Below, piece after piece: positions 9,319-20,294 of a DNA stretch of 64,000 bases; the stretch's first letter is position 1, and each line of letters starts with the position of its first letter. The notes beneath the pieces were generated by a model, which was given only the letters and a program-made list of their open reading frames with translations, was not told where the DNA came from and searched no databases. The DNA comes from Pyropia haitanensis. Lineage: Eukaryota > Rhodophyta > Bangiophyceae > Bangiales > Bangiaceae. Location: positions 372,001 through 436,000 of the forward strand of contig SDUX01000002.1 in assembly GCA_008729055.1 (NCBI GenBank). Direction: 5' to 3'. The position numbers and the translations under genes are program-made.

Positions 9319-11312
9319 GGAAACCAACAAAATAGAGCCCAAGTCCTATTCTATTATTCCATGCTCACATATTCAAGGCATTGGCCTGCTTTGAACACTT
9401 TACTTTCTTCACAGTAAACGGTCGGCCCGCAGGTATAAACGCGCGGAACCAGTCAAGGCCCCATACACCGCGTCCCGACAAAAGGAGACAAACTCCCACT
9501 GGCACAAGGGCAGAAGCCCGGCCCGTGAGGGCGCTCCGAGGTCCGACTACGAGCGTTTTAACTGCAACAACTTTAATATACGCTATTGGAGCTGGAATTA
9601 CCGCGGCTGCTGGCCATTCATACCCGACAACGCTGCGCCCATAAGAGCACATCCAACAATGCCAGGATGGTCGCGATTACGTACACGTGGCTCTCATATT
9701 TGCTGGATGGGGTTCGAACGCTCAGCAGTCAATACAAACGGCCACATGACGCCCCAACGGCAGGCCATATATGACGAAACTGATTTATATATTTTTGGTA
9801 AGTACTCTGCATATTCGGATCGCAGGATGGGGTTGGTCTCTCCTGCGCCCCATTTTGTGCGAGAATGGGGAGCGAGCGGGACCATCCCCATCCTGTTGGC
9901 GACCTGTGAAACGAAATCGGACCAATGGGGTGACTGAAACGTGGCGGTGGACGATCGCGGGCTCGCATCCCAGCTGCTTCTCTGATCCCGATTTGAAGCT
10001 ACATTCGAGGAATGGGGTTGGGTCTTTGTTCTCCCACCGGCGTGAACCCATCCTTCCGCCTTTTCGGCTAGTCTGCGCCCCGTTCTATACAAGTCCTGCA
10101 AGACCGGTTGGGGCACGCCCCAACAGAAATGGGCATCCAACCAGAAGCGCGCACGTGTTCGCTGAAATGAATTATTTAACCATTGGTCCCGACGTTGCTG
10201 GATGTGCTCTAAGACGCTTGGTCGCCTTCCACAGTCCTCCGGGGCGAGCAAAATCCCGTTACTCCTGTGGACTTGGTTTCTTTCCCAGTGGATTGGACTC
10301 TCCCTTAAGCTTGCGCCCACTCCATTAGAGTCTCTGAAGGTTCGCCTTTGCATCTCGCCACGCGGCCACCAAAAGGAGGCCGCATGGAAAAAGCACTCGC
10401 GCTTCCCTGCGGATCAACCCTACCCTTGACGTTTTTACCATCCATGTACCACTACGTACACTGCTGCGTCCTGAACGATTGCTCGCTCTCACCTCTCGGC
10501 GGACCGCGGTAGTCAAAGGCCTGGCGGGCACTCCCCGACAATTTAGAAGTGTATGATGGGGGCTCATTAATTCTCCCAAAAGAAAATAGGTTCCCATCTT
10601 TTGCCTGCTTGCCTTCCACAAGTCACCCTGCTTCCGGAAAGAGACATCTGGCGCTGTTTTATTTTAACGAGGGCTTGACGCTTCACGTGGTGCGCCTGTG
10701 CATATGCGATCCGAGCACGAGGCGAGCAACGAGTGGAACTAGGTTCACCAGACTTGCCCTCCAATGGATCCTCGATAAGGGATTTAAATTGTTCTCATTC
10801 CAATTAGAAGGCCCAAAGGGCCCCCTATTGATATTTTTTGTCACTACCTCCCCGAGTCGGGATTGGGTAATTTGCGCGCCTGCTGCCTTCCTTGGATGTG
10901 GTAGCCGTTTCTCAGGCTCCCTCTCCGGAATCGAACCCTAATTCCCCGTTACCCGTCGACACCATGGTAGACCAATACTCTACCATCGAAAGTTGATAGG
11001 GCAGAAATTTGAATGAGCAGTCGCCAGCACAAGGCCATGCGATCCGACAAGTTATTGTGAATCATCTCAAAGCGCTCTGGAAGGAGCACGATGGTTTTTT
11101 ATCCAATAAATACCACCCTTCGTGAGTCGGGCGTTGCGGCATGTATTAGCTCTAGAATTACTACGGTTATCCAAGTAGTGTGGTTCTCAAAGGAACTATA
11201 ACTGTTTTAATGAGCCATTCGCAGTTTCACGTGTATAAAAGTGTTTATACTTAGACATGCATGGCTTAATCTTTGAGACAAGCATATGACTACTGGCAGG
11301 ATCAACCAGGTA
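9319..11312 (-). rRNA. 18S (SSU) rRNA, 5' half only, interrupted by a group I intron
   Basis: The 5' end is unmistakable at 11312 (TACCTGGTTGATCCTGCCAG on the minus strand). Exon 1 runs 11312-10747 and ends in CTGGT. Exon 2 resumes at 9614 with GCCAGCAGCCGCGGTAATTC and continues through the V4 region to TTGTTGGTTTC near 9319. Homology then stops abruptly and GC-rich sequence begins. The joined rRNA is about 860 nt, against about 1.8 kb for a complete gene, so the 3' half is missing. ETS and spacer lie upstream, to the right. A truncated or orphan rDNA copy and a misassembly are both possible. Confidence 0.95.
9615..10746 (-). mobile_element. Group I intron at SSU position 516, with a long P9 extension
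   Basis: The intron sits exactly after CTGGT and before GCCAGCAGCC, which is E. coli position 516, and it ends in G. Core elements are visible on the minus strand. A Q-like GATCCGCAGGGAAGC lies near 10401-10416. P7 is formed by CAGAGACTCT (about 10327-10336) and AGAGTCC (about 10294-10301). Downstream, AGAGCACATCCAGCAA (10210-10195) pairs with TTGTTGGATGTGCTCT (9659-9644), 15 Watson-Crick pairs plus one G-U, closing a loop of about 535 nt. Such insertions in Bangiales S516/S1506 introns often hold decayed homing endonuclease genes. A 185-codon frame on the opposite strand (9771-10328) overlaps it, but I see no intact His-Cys box. At 1,132 nt it is long for a group IC1 intron. Confidence 0.88.
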
Positions 11313-13620
11313 AATAGGTACATGTACTTTGAGGGAAAAAAAAAAAGGGCGGGAGAGCCAGCCACGCGATGGGCGGAAAATGTCAAAAGGGCAATGCATC
11401 AGCCATCGCAGGCGGGGCGGCACTTCCCTTGGTTTTTTTTTTTTTTCTCTTGTACCAAGTCGCTGGCAAACGGCAGGGATGTGCCTATATTGCAAGGCAA
11501 TCCACGTGCGCCGTCGCCCGCGGCACATCTGCTCAGGCATTTCCTCCTTGTTGCAGGTGCGTCTTTTTTCCGTACAAAAATGATGGATCGTGGGGTGGGC
11601 CAGCAGAGGCCGTTGTCTTGGAAAATCCGCGCGTGACCCCACGACGGGTTTCGTAACGGCGCACCTTTGCTCTCTGCTGAGTTTTTCTTGGCGGTTTTTT
11701 TTTTCTTCCCGCGCTTTTTTTGCCCCTTTTTCCCCCCCCGCGCCATCCCAGCATAGTCAATGCCAACCGACGAGCGGTCGACAGGTCACTTGTGTGAGGA
11801 ATCTTCACACTTGTTCGTTATTTTCCTTCCTCTCCAGTCGAACCGGATGGTACTGCGCAGTCCCCCCAAGTACGAGAGACTGTGCCGACTACTTTGTGAG
11901 GACCCCCCCCCTGTACCCCCACCGCCCGTTCCCGCCACCAAAAAAAAAGGTAACGGTCGGGTTTGTGTGTGGGGATGGCGGGAGACAAGCCACTCACTCA
12001 GAGACGTTTCTTGAGGAGGCCGCCCTTTTTTTCTTATAAAAAAAAAAAAAGGGCACTTCCCCAAGGTATGTATGCGAGGTAAAGGCGCGCGGAGTGAGCG
12101 CCTAAACCTCTTCCATTGTTTTGTCATCAACTGGAAGGTGTACCCCCATGGCAAAACGTTTTTCCCCAAACAAGGTCGTAGCATGGATAGAGGAGCAAGC
12201 AAGGACTTTTTTTTGTCCCCCCCTTGTCCTGTACCTACTCATGCACTCCGCGTATATATGTGCACCTCATATATACTCTTAGAGCCTCAGGCTGTTTTTT
12301 TTTTTGTATCAAAAAAACACGCCAGGCTTGATACCGTCGAAAAAAAAAAAAAAGAGGCCGCGCGAGTCTCAGACAGATGATCTTCTCAAGCTTTATCGGC
12401 CAGAGCCCAAGCCTGGAAACACTAAATAAGAACAGACAGGAAAAAAAAGGCCCCAGCCGGCGTTCCTCCCAAGAGTGGAACGTACACAATACATCATGCG
12501 GCTTTCAGGCGAACACCCATGCGAGTGGCGAAGCTCACACTCTGCATTCTTACGCAAGGGCCCCGCCTCAAGAAATCATACGCTCTAGCTAGGAACTTTT
12601 GTCCCTGCCTGCCTTCCTTATGCCAGACCCAGCTCTGGTCTTTTGCTTGGGAAAAAAGGGACTTCCCTCCCTGCTCCCTCTTTCGACATGGAGAAAAACT
12701 CCCGTTCGGTGCCCTGGGCTAAGGAGCACCTTGAACCAGGCCGTCCACCCGGGAAAAGAGATGGACGGCGCCTCAGAAACAAAAAAAAGGACCCCTTTGC
12801 GCTACACGGAGATATGTCCATAGACGGGGCTGCGACGATACGACGCCCTCCAAGGGAAACGTTAACGCTTCAATATGCGGATTGATACCACAGCCAAGGA
12901 CTGTGATAGCGCGCCCGCTACAACAAATGATACCACGCCCCGGTAGGGGGTCGAGCAGAGCTCCAGAATATTCCCATAGACCGTCACGGGTAAAGATGCC
13001 GAACACCACAAGAACGCACAACTTAAGGATTTCGGCATGGCTAAGCAGCCTCCTCAGAGCGGCACTTGGGGAGGGGACGCCACCCTTCAACCCGCCAGCT
13101 CCCCCGTTACAAAAAACGGCACAACGGTGGTACACCTATCCTCCGTATAACAATACCCCGGTTCCTATGGAAATGACCCCCTTTCTCATAACGGATAGGC
13201 TTATGGCGAATCTCCGCGTTACTAGTATACAGCCTTAGTATACGTTCAGGGGGCAAGCGCTTTTTTCGCAAACCATCAAGACCGGTTTGTGATATCATAA
13301 GGAGACCCGGTTTCCCCAATTCTTTCGTATCGTCCCAACGGACAACCGTCAATGAGGCGAGAAAGGCAGACGGGTAACCAAACCCCTCCCCCGTTTCTCA
13401 TTCACGACGGGTGCCCTACCACAGCTTGGGGCATTTCTACAAGAGCCCCCTTTTTTTTTGCCCAACGAACCCCAACCCAAGCGCAAAAAAAGGGGGCGCA
13501 CACGTGCAGTGGTCTGGTACCAGCGTTGCACTCGTATAGGAAGTCAATACGGAACGATACGGACGGGTCCACAAGGTCATGACGACGGCCTGAGGTATTT
13601 TTTTTTTTTTCCACAGCGCC
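11313..13620 (-). other. 5' external transcribed spacer and adjoining rDNA spacer
   Basis: This sequence lies immediately upstream of the 18S 5' end. GC is far lower than in the flanking genes, and there are many A, T and C homopolymers of 8-15 bases. Open frames are short with no coding character. It must contain the pre-rRNA leader and probably the RNA polymerase I promoter; I cannot place the transcription start. Confidence 0.6.
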
Positions 13621-14090
13621 TGGTGGGGAGGTGAGCGGACCAATGGAACCTTACTACCAAACCCGCATCCAGACAGTGCGGAAAAAAAAAAAAAAAAGTA
13701 CAGGGCGTCCCCAGAGGCTTGCGTCCATCCGAGAAAAAAGGGCACTCATAAGCTGGCGCGAGCGACAGCGCGCACCCTCTTCCCTTTATCCAACCGACTG
13801 GTGGGGAGGTGAGCGGACCAAATATGGAACCTTACTACCAAACCCGCAATCCATGTCGACGGGACAAAAGTCCAAGGGCGACCCCGCCTTGCGTCCTCAT
13901 TGGAGTACCCTTTTTTCTATGAAAAAACACTCATAAGCTGCCGCCACCGCGCGCGCCCTCTTGTTCTTATCCAACCGACTGGTGGGGAGGTGAGCGGACC
14001 AAATATGGAACCTTACTACCAAACCCGCAATCCATGTCGACGGGACCAAATCCAAGGGCGACCTGCGTTGCGTCCTCATTGGAGTGCCGT
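13621..14090. repeat. Spacer tandem repeat, three copies of about 180 bp
   Basis: Copies begin at about 13622, 13800 and 13981 with GGTGGGGAGGTGAGCGGACC, followed by GGAACCTTACTACCAAACCC and a segment ending CTCATAAGCTG...ATCCAACCGACT. Copy 1 is the most diverged and carries a poly-A tract. Copies 2 and 3 are nearly identical over their first 80 bases. Repeats of this size upstream of 18S often contain spacer promoters or enhancers; that role here is inference. Confidence 0.85.
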
Positions 14091-14997
14091 TCTATAAAGG
14101 CCTTCCGGCGTTACTTGCACCACGCGGTTTCCATACCCCGCTGTCCCCCCCCACACCGCTCTTTGTTATCCCAAAGAACAAAAAAAAGCGAGGTGGAGGG
14201 AGCAGACATCACAAAGGGGAGGTATGCCTTTATGGATTTTCCTCTCAGTATATAGAGAGCACAAAAAAGGCATACCAACGCATGCCCCAAAGGGGGGGGG
14301 GGGTTCAGCCACCACACGAGTGGGCCCGAGTCGCCCCCTCCCCCTATGGGAGGACCACACGTACTGTTGAGGCCAACTCCGGATGGTCAGGCCGGAGAGC
14401 AAGGGCATAAAATCCCCTACTACTATGTGCGCCTCTGAGGAGGGGCGGTGGCCATAAAAAGCCGCTACCCCGCCTCCAATACGGGGCCCCTACTATGGTT
14501 GTTTCGGGTCAAGTGGGAGGTCACCCCGTGGCCTAGAAACCATAGTAGAACATGCCAGTAACAGTGGGGTCCGCCAGGCGGAAAAAAACCCCTATCAAAA
14601 TCGGCCCAACGGGCACGCGGGAAGCCATCCCCGGGCTCCTCCAAGGCGCCCCCTAGGTCGGGAAAATGGAGGGCATAGCGGTCCCTAGGCTGGTAGCCTA
14701 CTACCATAGGAAAAAAGCCGGTCTGAAATGGCCCCCTAGGGGCCTGAAACGTATATTCATACTATATCGGGTAGACGACTGATTACAGCCGACGGCGCTT
14801 CAGAAGCGCAGGTGGGGGGTCCCCCACCCACCGGTCTTGGACTCCATTCTGATAGAAAAGGGGTCTCTAGGTCGATACCAAACGGTCCCATACCAAACCT
14901 GGCCCTTGGGGCCAAGCTATCGCGGTCTTGGCTTCACCCCCGTATACTCGTATACCAATGAAGCGCCGTCGGGGGGGTCGGCCGATTTCCGACCTCA
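14091..14997. other. rDNA spacer without recognised features
   Basis: A moderately GC-rich spacer with several G runs and no gene-like frame. A degenerate version of the following 152-bp repeat may begin near 14844, where a similar GGTCTCTAGGTCGATACC segment appears. Confidence 0.5.
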
Positions 14998-15560
14998 GAT
15001 GCGTTTCTGACTAAGAAAGGGTCGCTGAGTCGATACCCGCAGTCCCCGTAGCAAACGGAGCAACAGGGCCAAAGGTATCGCTCGGTAGGGAACCGGTCAT
15101 ATTCCTACCAGGAAACACCCGTCAGGGGGGGTATTCCGATTCTTGGGCTCAGATGCGTTTCTGACTAAGAAAGGGTCGCTGAGTCGATATCTGCAGTCCC
15201 CGTCGCAAACGGAGCAACAGGGCCAAAGATAGCGCTCGGTAGGAATCGCTCATGTTCCTAGAGGAAACACCCGTCAGGGGGGGTATTCCGATTTCCAACC
15301 TCGGATGCGTTTCTGACTAAGAAAGGGTCGCTGAGTCGATATCTGCAGTCCCCGTCGCAAACGGAGCAACAGGGCCAAAGATATCGCTCTGTAGGAATCG
15401 CTCATGCTCCTAGAGGAAACACCCGTCAGGGGGGGTACTCCGATTTCCGACCTCAGATACGTTTCTGACTAAGAAAGGGTCGCTGAGTCGATATCTGCAG
15501 TCCCCGTCGCAAACGGAGCACCAGGGCAAAAGATAGCCGGGGTGGAAGAAAACACCCCTC
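14998..15560. repeat. Spacer tandem repeat, four copies of about 152 bp
   Basis: GATGCGTTTCTGACTAAGAA, followed by AGGGTCGCTGAGTCGATA and CCCGTCGCAAACGGAGCA, recurs at 14998, 15152, 15304 and 15456 (steps of 154, 152 and 152). Each unit ends with GGAAACACCCGTCAGGGGGG. The last copy is cut short after its first 90 bases. Nothing in it is coding. Confidence 0.9.
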
Positions 15561-16257
15561 AGGGGGGCTCCTGCATATGTGAAACACCATCCTTCGTGAT
15601 ATCGGGTCGCAAGACCGATCATCAAAATCTCGTATGAAAACGACCCCCGTAGGGGAGGATACCAGTGAAGCGTATCCCTTATGCCAACATGGTCCTGAGG
15701 GGGGGGGGACATACCCCACCCTATGCATACGGGAGCCTACCCCGATGCTCGACTATCGTCCCTGGTACATGCGTTTTCCTGATGGGGGCACCCTCTCTAC
15801 TGGCGACCCCCCCCTCAGGATGGTGCTGAGGTATAGAAATGAGCTATGCCGCCGAGGCTATGCCGAGGGTGGGTAGCTACGAAAAACCATACCAAAACAT
15901 GCTCCTGAGGGGGGGGGCCGCTCCACGACGGCTATGCCCCCAACAGTGAGGCGGGGCGGCCGCGACCACCCCCCCCCCCAAACAGGCCCAGGAACGCAGG
16001 TTGACCAGACCATGCGTTTCCCGGGCCTGAGGGGGGGTGGGGGCTGCCACGGCAAAGTCGATCCGCCGACCGACCACCACCTGTCCTCATAGTCCTGTGG
16101 GCCCGTTCATACATGACGCGGCCAAGAGGCACAGTTACCGGTCGCCGGAATGGCGGCCTCTCGTGCGTCCTCAGGACCCCCCCTGACGGGGTCAAAAACG
16201 AACCCGGGAATAGAGAACCGGCGTTACCGGTGTCTTAGCCGTGGAGAGGCCTCGGTC
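15561..16257. other. rDNA spacer with CCTGAGGGGGGG-type motifs
   Basis: No gene. CCTGAGGGGGGG and its complement occur several times (near 15693, 15807, 15903 and 16026), giving a loose repeat. Composition shifts toward the TTAGGG-like array at the right end. Confidence 0.5.
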
Positions 16258-17580
16258 GCATTAGCGCCGGGCTGAAATGAAATGGAGCGCATTAAGATGG
16301 GATAGGCGTGATCAGAGTGCAATAGGGGACCATTAGGCCCACTTAAGGCGCATTAAGGGCGATTAGGGACCCATTAGGGGTCATTAGGGGGCATTAGGGG
16401 GTGGTTTAATGAATATTAGGGGGGTTAAGAAGTATTAGGGCCACTTAAGGGTGGGTTAGGTGGGTTAAGGGTGGGTTAAGGGTGGGTTAAGTTAAATTAG
16501 TGTGAGTTAAGATGAGATAGGCGTGATCAGAGTGCAATAGGGGCCTATTAAGGGCCGTTTAAGGCAAGTATGCACCAGTTAAGTCGCCCAATTCAACATA
16601 TTGGGAGGTTTAAGCCGCATTAAGGGTCATTAGGGGTCATTAGTGGTGGGTTAAGAGTGGGTTAATGAAACTTAGTGGGGGTTAAGATTGCTAAGGGTGG
16701 GTTAGGTGGGTTAAGGGTGGGTTAGGGCCACTTAAGGGTGGGTTAATGAATATTAGGGTGAGTTAAGATGAGATAGGCGTGATCAGAGTGCAATAAGGGC
16801 CTATTTAGGGACATTAGGGCCAAGTATGTCCCAGTTAAGTCTCCGAATTCAACATATTGGGAGGTTTGGGACCCATTAGGGGTCATTAGGGGTCATTAGG
16901 GGTGGGTTAAGGGTGGGTTAATGAATATTAGTGAGGGTCAAGGTTGCTAAGGGTGGGTTAGGTGGGTTAAGGGTGGGTTAAGGGTGGGTTGAGGCCACTT
17001 AAGGGTGGGTTAACGAAATTTAGGGTGAGTTAAGATGAGATAGGCGTGATCAGAGTGCAATAAGGGCCTATTTAGGGACATTAAGGCCAAGTATGTCCCA
17101 GTTAAGTCTCCCAATTTGACATATTGGGAGGTTTGGGACCCATTTAGGGTCATTAGGGGTCATGAGGGGTGGGTTAAGGGTGGGTTAATGAATATTAGGG
17201 AGGGTTAAGATTGCTAAGGGTGGGTTAGGTGGGTTAAGGGTGGGTTAAGGGTGGGTTAGGGGCACTTAAGGGTGGGTTAGTGAACATTAGGGTGAGTTTA
17301 GATGAGATAGGCGTCATCAGAGTGCAATAGGGGCCTATTAAGGCCAATTCTCGATGATCAAGGCCCATTAAAGGCCGTTCAGGTAGAAGATAAGGTGATT
17401 AGGGGCACATTAGGAGAAAGTTAGGTGAGTTAAGGGCCATTAGGGGTCATTAAGGGTGGGTTAAGGCACATCAGGCCGAGTTAGGGCGCATTAGGGCCAC
17501 ATTAGGGCGACATTAGGGGTGATTAGGGTGATTAAGCCCCATTAAGGGCCTTTGGGGCCGTACTAAGGCATTTGAGGGGC
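16258..17580 (+). repeat. TTAGGG/TTAAGGG array with 9-11 bp spacing and a higher-order repeat
   Basis: The plus strand is a nearly continuous series of TTAGG(G) or TTAAGG(G) cores separated by 3-5 variable bases, so cores recur every 9-11 bp, about one helical turn. A landmark, GATAGGCGTGATCAGAGTGC, recurs at 16301, 16516, 16772, 17039 and (one base changed) 17306, giving a higher-order unit that settles at 267 bp. The sequence is strongly G- and T-rich on one strand. It is not a simple telomere repeat. Confidence 0.9.
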
Positions 17581-18370
17581 ATTATGGGGTCATTTTAGAC
17601 GTTCTAGACACCCCTGAGGTCGTTTTTCGCGCTCTACAACCCTTTAGACCCCTCTCTGGCAGTCCAGTTGGCCCCCACTCACCCCGCCCTTGGGCTCTAC
17701 CCGCAAAAACCCCCTCCTAGGGGGGTTCTGGAGGGGGTCCCCAGGGACCCCCAAACGACCGGGGGACCGGTCCAACCGGGGTTTCCGCCATCGTGCATCC
17801 CACTGAGGAGCCCTCCATCGGTTTTGTCGAACCCGACTTTATGGGTTGTGTTGGTACGTGACATGAACGACAACCGCCTGCCTGTCTTCTGCAATAAGAC
17901 ACCACAAGGCACCACGTCAGGGCTCAGGAGTGACCAATGTACAATGTTCGAACCAAAACTTGGTCAGGGCAAGTCGATGGTGCGCATCCACTGGGAAAGC
18001 AAGAAATTCGGTGTGCAAAGGTCTGGAACGCCCGTTATGGCACCGTAAAGGCGTATACCCCCGCTTTTGGCACCTATACGGGCCTTGCGTTGCCGCATGA
18101 TGTCCGATGCTGACCGGACCTGGCATGGAGGTCCGTACAGGTCATGCGCAGAAGGTACAGGCATCAGATCCAGAAACGGACACGATCCCGAGTCACTGTG
18201 GGTGGAGATATACCGCAAATCGGCCATATTGACGCTTCCACGCCAAGTACTAGACGAGGTGATAACCGTTTGACACGAAAGTGCGTGCATCAGACGCGCC
18301 GTTAAACGAGAATAATTTGGTGTCCAGACATTTTGACTTGGGACGTGTCTTTGAGGCCTAATAGAGCGAC
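17581..18370. other. Non-repetitive spacer between the two TTAGGG-like arrays
   Basis: About 800 bp of mixed composition. The longest frame (plus strand, 17668-18048) has no recognisable domain and no codon bias like the genes of this window. I do not recognise 28S or 5S rRNA here. Confidence 0.5.
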
Positions 18371-19228
18371 TTTTCCTCTAAAACCCTTAAATTAAGGGTT
18401 TTTAGGGCCATTAAGGGGTCATTAGGGTGCAGTAGGGCCGCATCAAGGGTGGGTTAAGGTGACTAAGGGTGGGTTAAGGGTGGGTTAGGTGAAATGAATG
18501 TGGTATAAGGAGCATTAGGAAGGATCAAGAGCCCATTAGGCCTCGTTTTAAGGGCAATTCTACGACTAAGTGCCTGTTTAGCGTCATTAAGGCCTCATTA
18601 GGGCCTCATTAGGCCACTTAGGGGAGGGTTAAGTAAACGTTAAGGTGATTAGGGGTACATTAGGGAGATAAGGGGGTGGTTAGGTGGGTTAAGGGTGGGT
18701 TAGGGGTGGGTTAAGGTCGATTAGGTGAAATGAATGTGGTATAAGGATCACTAGGGAAGATCAAGCGCCTATTAGGGCCCGCTTTAAGTCCAAATACACA
18801 ACTAAGTGCGTCTTTAAGGCCATTAAGGCCCGATGAGGGCCATATAAGGCCACTTAGGGGGTGATTTGGCTGAACTTCAGCAGATTAGGGGCACATTAGG
18901 GTGATTAGGGGGTGGTTAGGTGGGTTAAGGGTGCGTTAGGGGTGGGTTAAGGTCGATTAGGTGAAATGAATGTGGTATAAGGATCACTAAGGAGGATCAG
19001 AGGCCGATTAGGGCGCATTATAAGTCGAAATCCACAACTAAGTGCCCGATTAGGGCCATTAAGGCCCCATTAGGGCTACATTAGGCCACTTAGGCGGTGA
19101 TTTGGTTAAAGCTAAGGTGATTAGGGGTACATTAGGGAGATTAGGGGATGGTTAGGTGGGTTAAGGGTGGGTTAGGCGTGGGTTAAGGTCGATTAGGTGA
19201 AATGAATGTGGTATAAGGATCACTAGGG
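18371..19228 (+). repeat. Second TTAGGG/TTAAGGG array with an exact 236-bp higher-order repeat
   Basis: The same 9-11 bp spaced cores appear, organised by a different landmark, GAAATGAATGTGGTATAAGG, starting at 18491, 18727, 18963 and 19199: three steps of exactly 236 bp. The array stops inside a fifth unit at about 19229, where extremely GC-rich sequence begins without transition. Confidence 0.9.
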
Positions 19229-20255
19229 AGCCTTCCGCGCGACGGCGCGCCACCCGTCGGCGGGGCCCGCCCCCCCCCCCGCCCGCGCGCCCGGCGCCAC
19301 CCCCGCCTCCAGCGCCGCGAGGCCGGCGGCGGCCAGCGGGCGCCCGCCGACGGCCGCCCCCGCCAGCACGTCCGCGGCGGCCGCCACCGCCACGCCACCG
19401 CCGCCCCGGCCGCCGCCACCGCCGCCGACGCCGCCGCCGCGGGCTGCGACGGCCGCCAGGGCGGCGACCGCCGCGGCGGCGGCGGCCACCGCGTACGCCC
19501 CGTCCGCGGAAACCGCCGCCACCACCGCCGCGACGGCGCGCAGCGACGCCGCCACCGCCGCGGGCGGCGGTGGGGGCGCCCCCCCCGCCGCCGCCGCCGA
19601 CCGCGCCACCGCCGCCGGCAGCCGCAGGTCCGCCCCCGCGTAGTACACCACCGGCGCGAGGGCGTCGGCCCAGGTGGCGGCGGCCGCCGCCGCCGCCGTC
19701 GCGCCCTCCCCCCCCCCCCCTTCCCCGCCGCCGCCGCCGCCGCCGCGCGGCGGACCAGCGCAGGCAGCGCGGCGGCGCCGGCGGCGGCGGTGGCGGCGGC
19801 GGCGGCGCCCCCCCGGGGCGCTCGCGCCAGCACCGCGGCGGCGAGCGCCGCCCACGCGGCCCCGTCGGGGGTGGCGGCGGCGACCGCCACGCGCGGCACC
19901 ACCGCCGCCACCCGCACGGCGGCGGCGGGCGGCAGCGCCGCCGCCACCGCCGCCGCCGCGGGGGCGGCGTCGCTTCCACCGCCGCCGCCGCCGCCGACGC
20001 CGCCGTCGACGCCGCCACCGCCCGCCGCCGCCCCCGCCGCCCCCGCCCCCGCCCCCGCCGGCAGAAGCAGCGCCGCGACGAGGCGGCGGCAGGCGGCGCC
20101 GCCGGCGGCGGCGGGCGGGGCGGCCGCCCAGGCGGCCGCCCAGGACGCCACCGGCGCCGCGCTCACGAGCGGCGACAGGTGCGCCCCCGCCGCCACGAGC
20201 AGCGCCGCCGCGCGCGCAAGCGGCGGCTCCCCCGCGCCCGCCGCTACCGCCGGTC

Positions 20256-20294
<39 letters not shown>

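Noticed and set aside
9771..10328. Intact homing endonuclease gene inside the group I intron
   Set aside because: The opposite-strand frame lacks a recognisable His-Cys box or other endonuclease motif.
14998..15560. CRISPR-like array
   Set aside because: The repeats are about 152 bp with no short repeat/spacer alternation; they are ordinary rDNA spacer repeats.
16258..19228. Telomere
   Set aside because: The cores resemble TTAGGG but are not in perfect tandem, are embedded in 236- and 267-bp units, and are flanked by rDNA spacer rather than a chromosome end.
11313..19228. 5S rRNA, tRNA or 28S rRNA in the rDNA spacer
   Set aside because: I looked for 5S internal-control-like blocks and conserved 28S ends and saw none. 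A tRNAscan and Rfam search would settle it.
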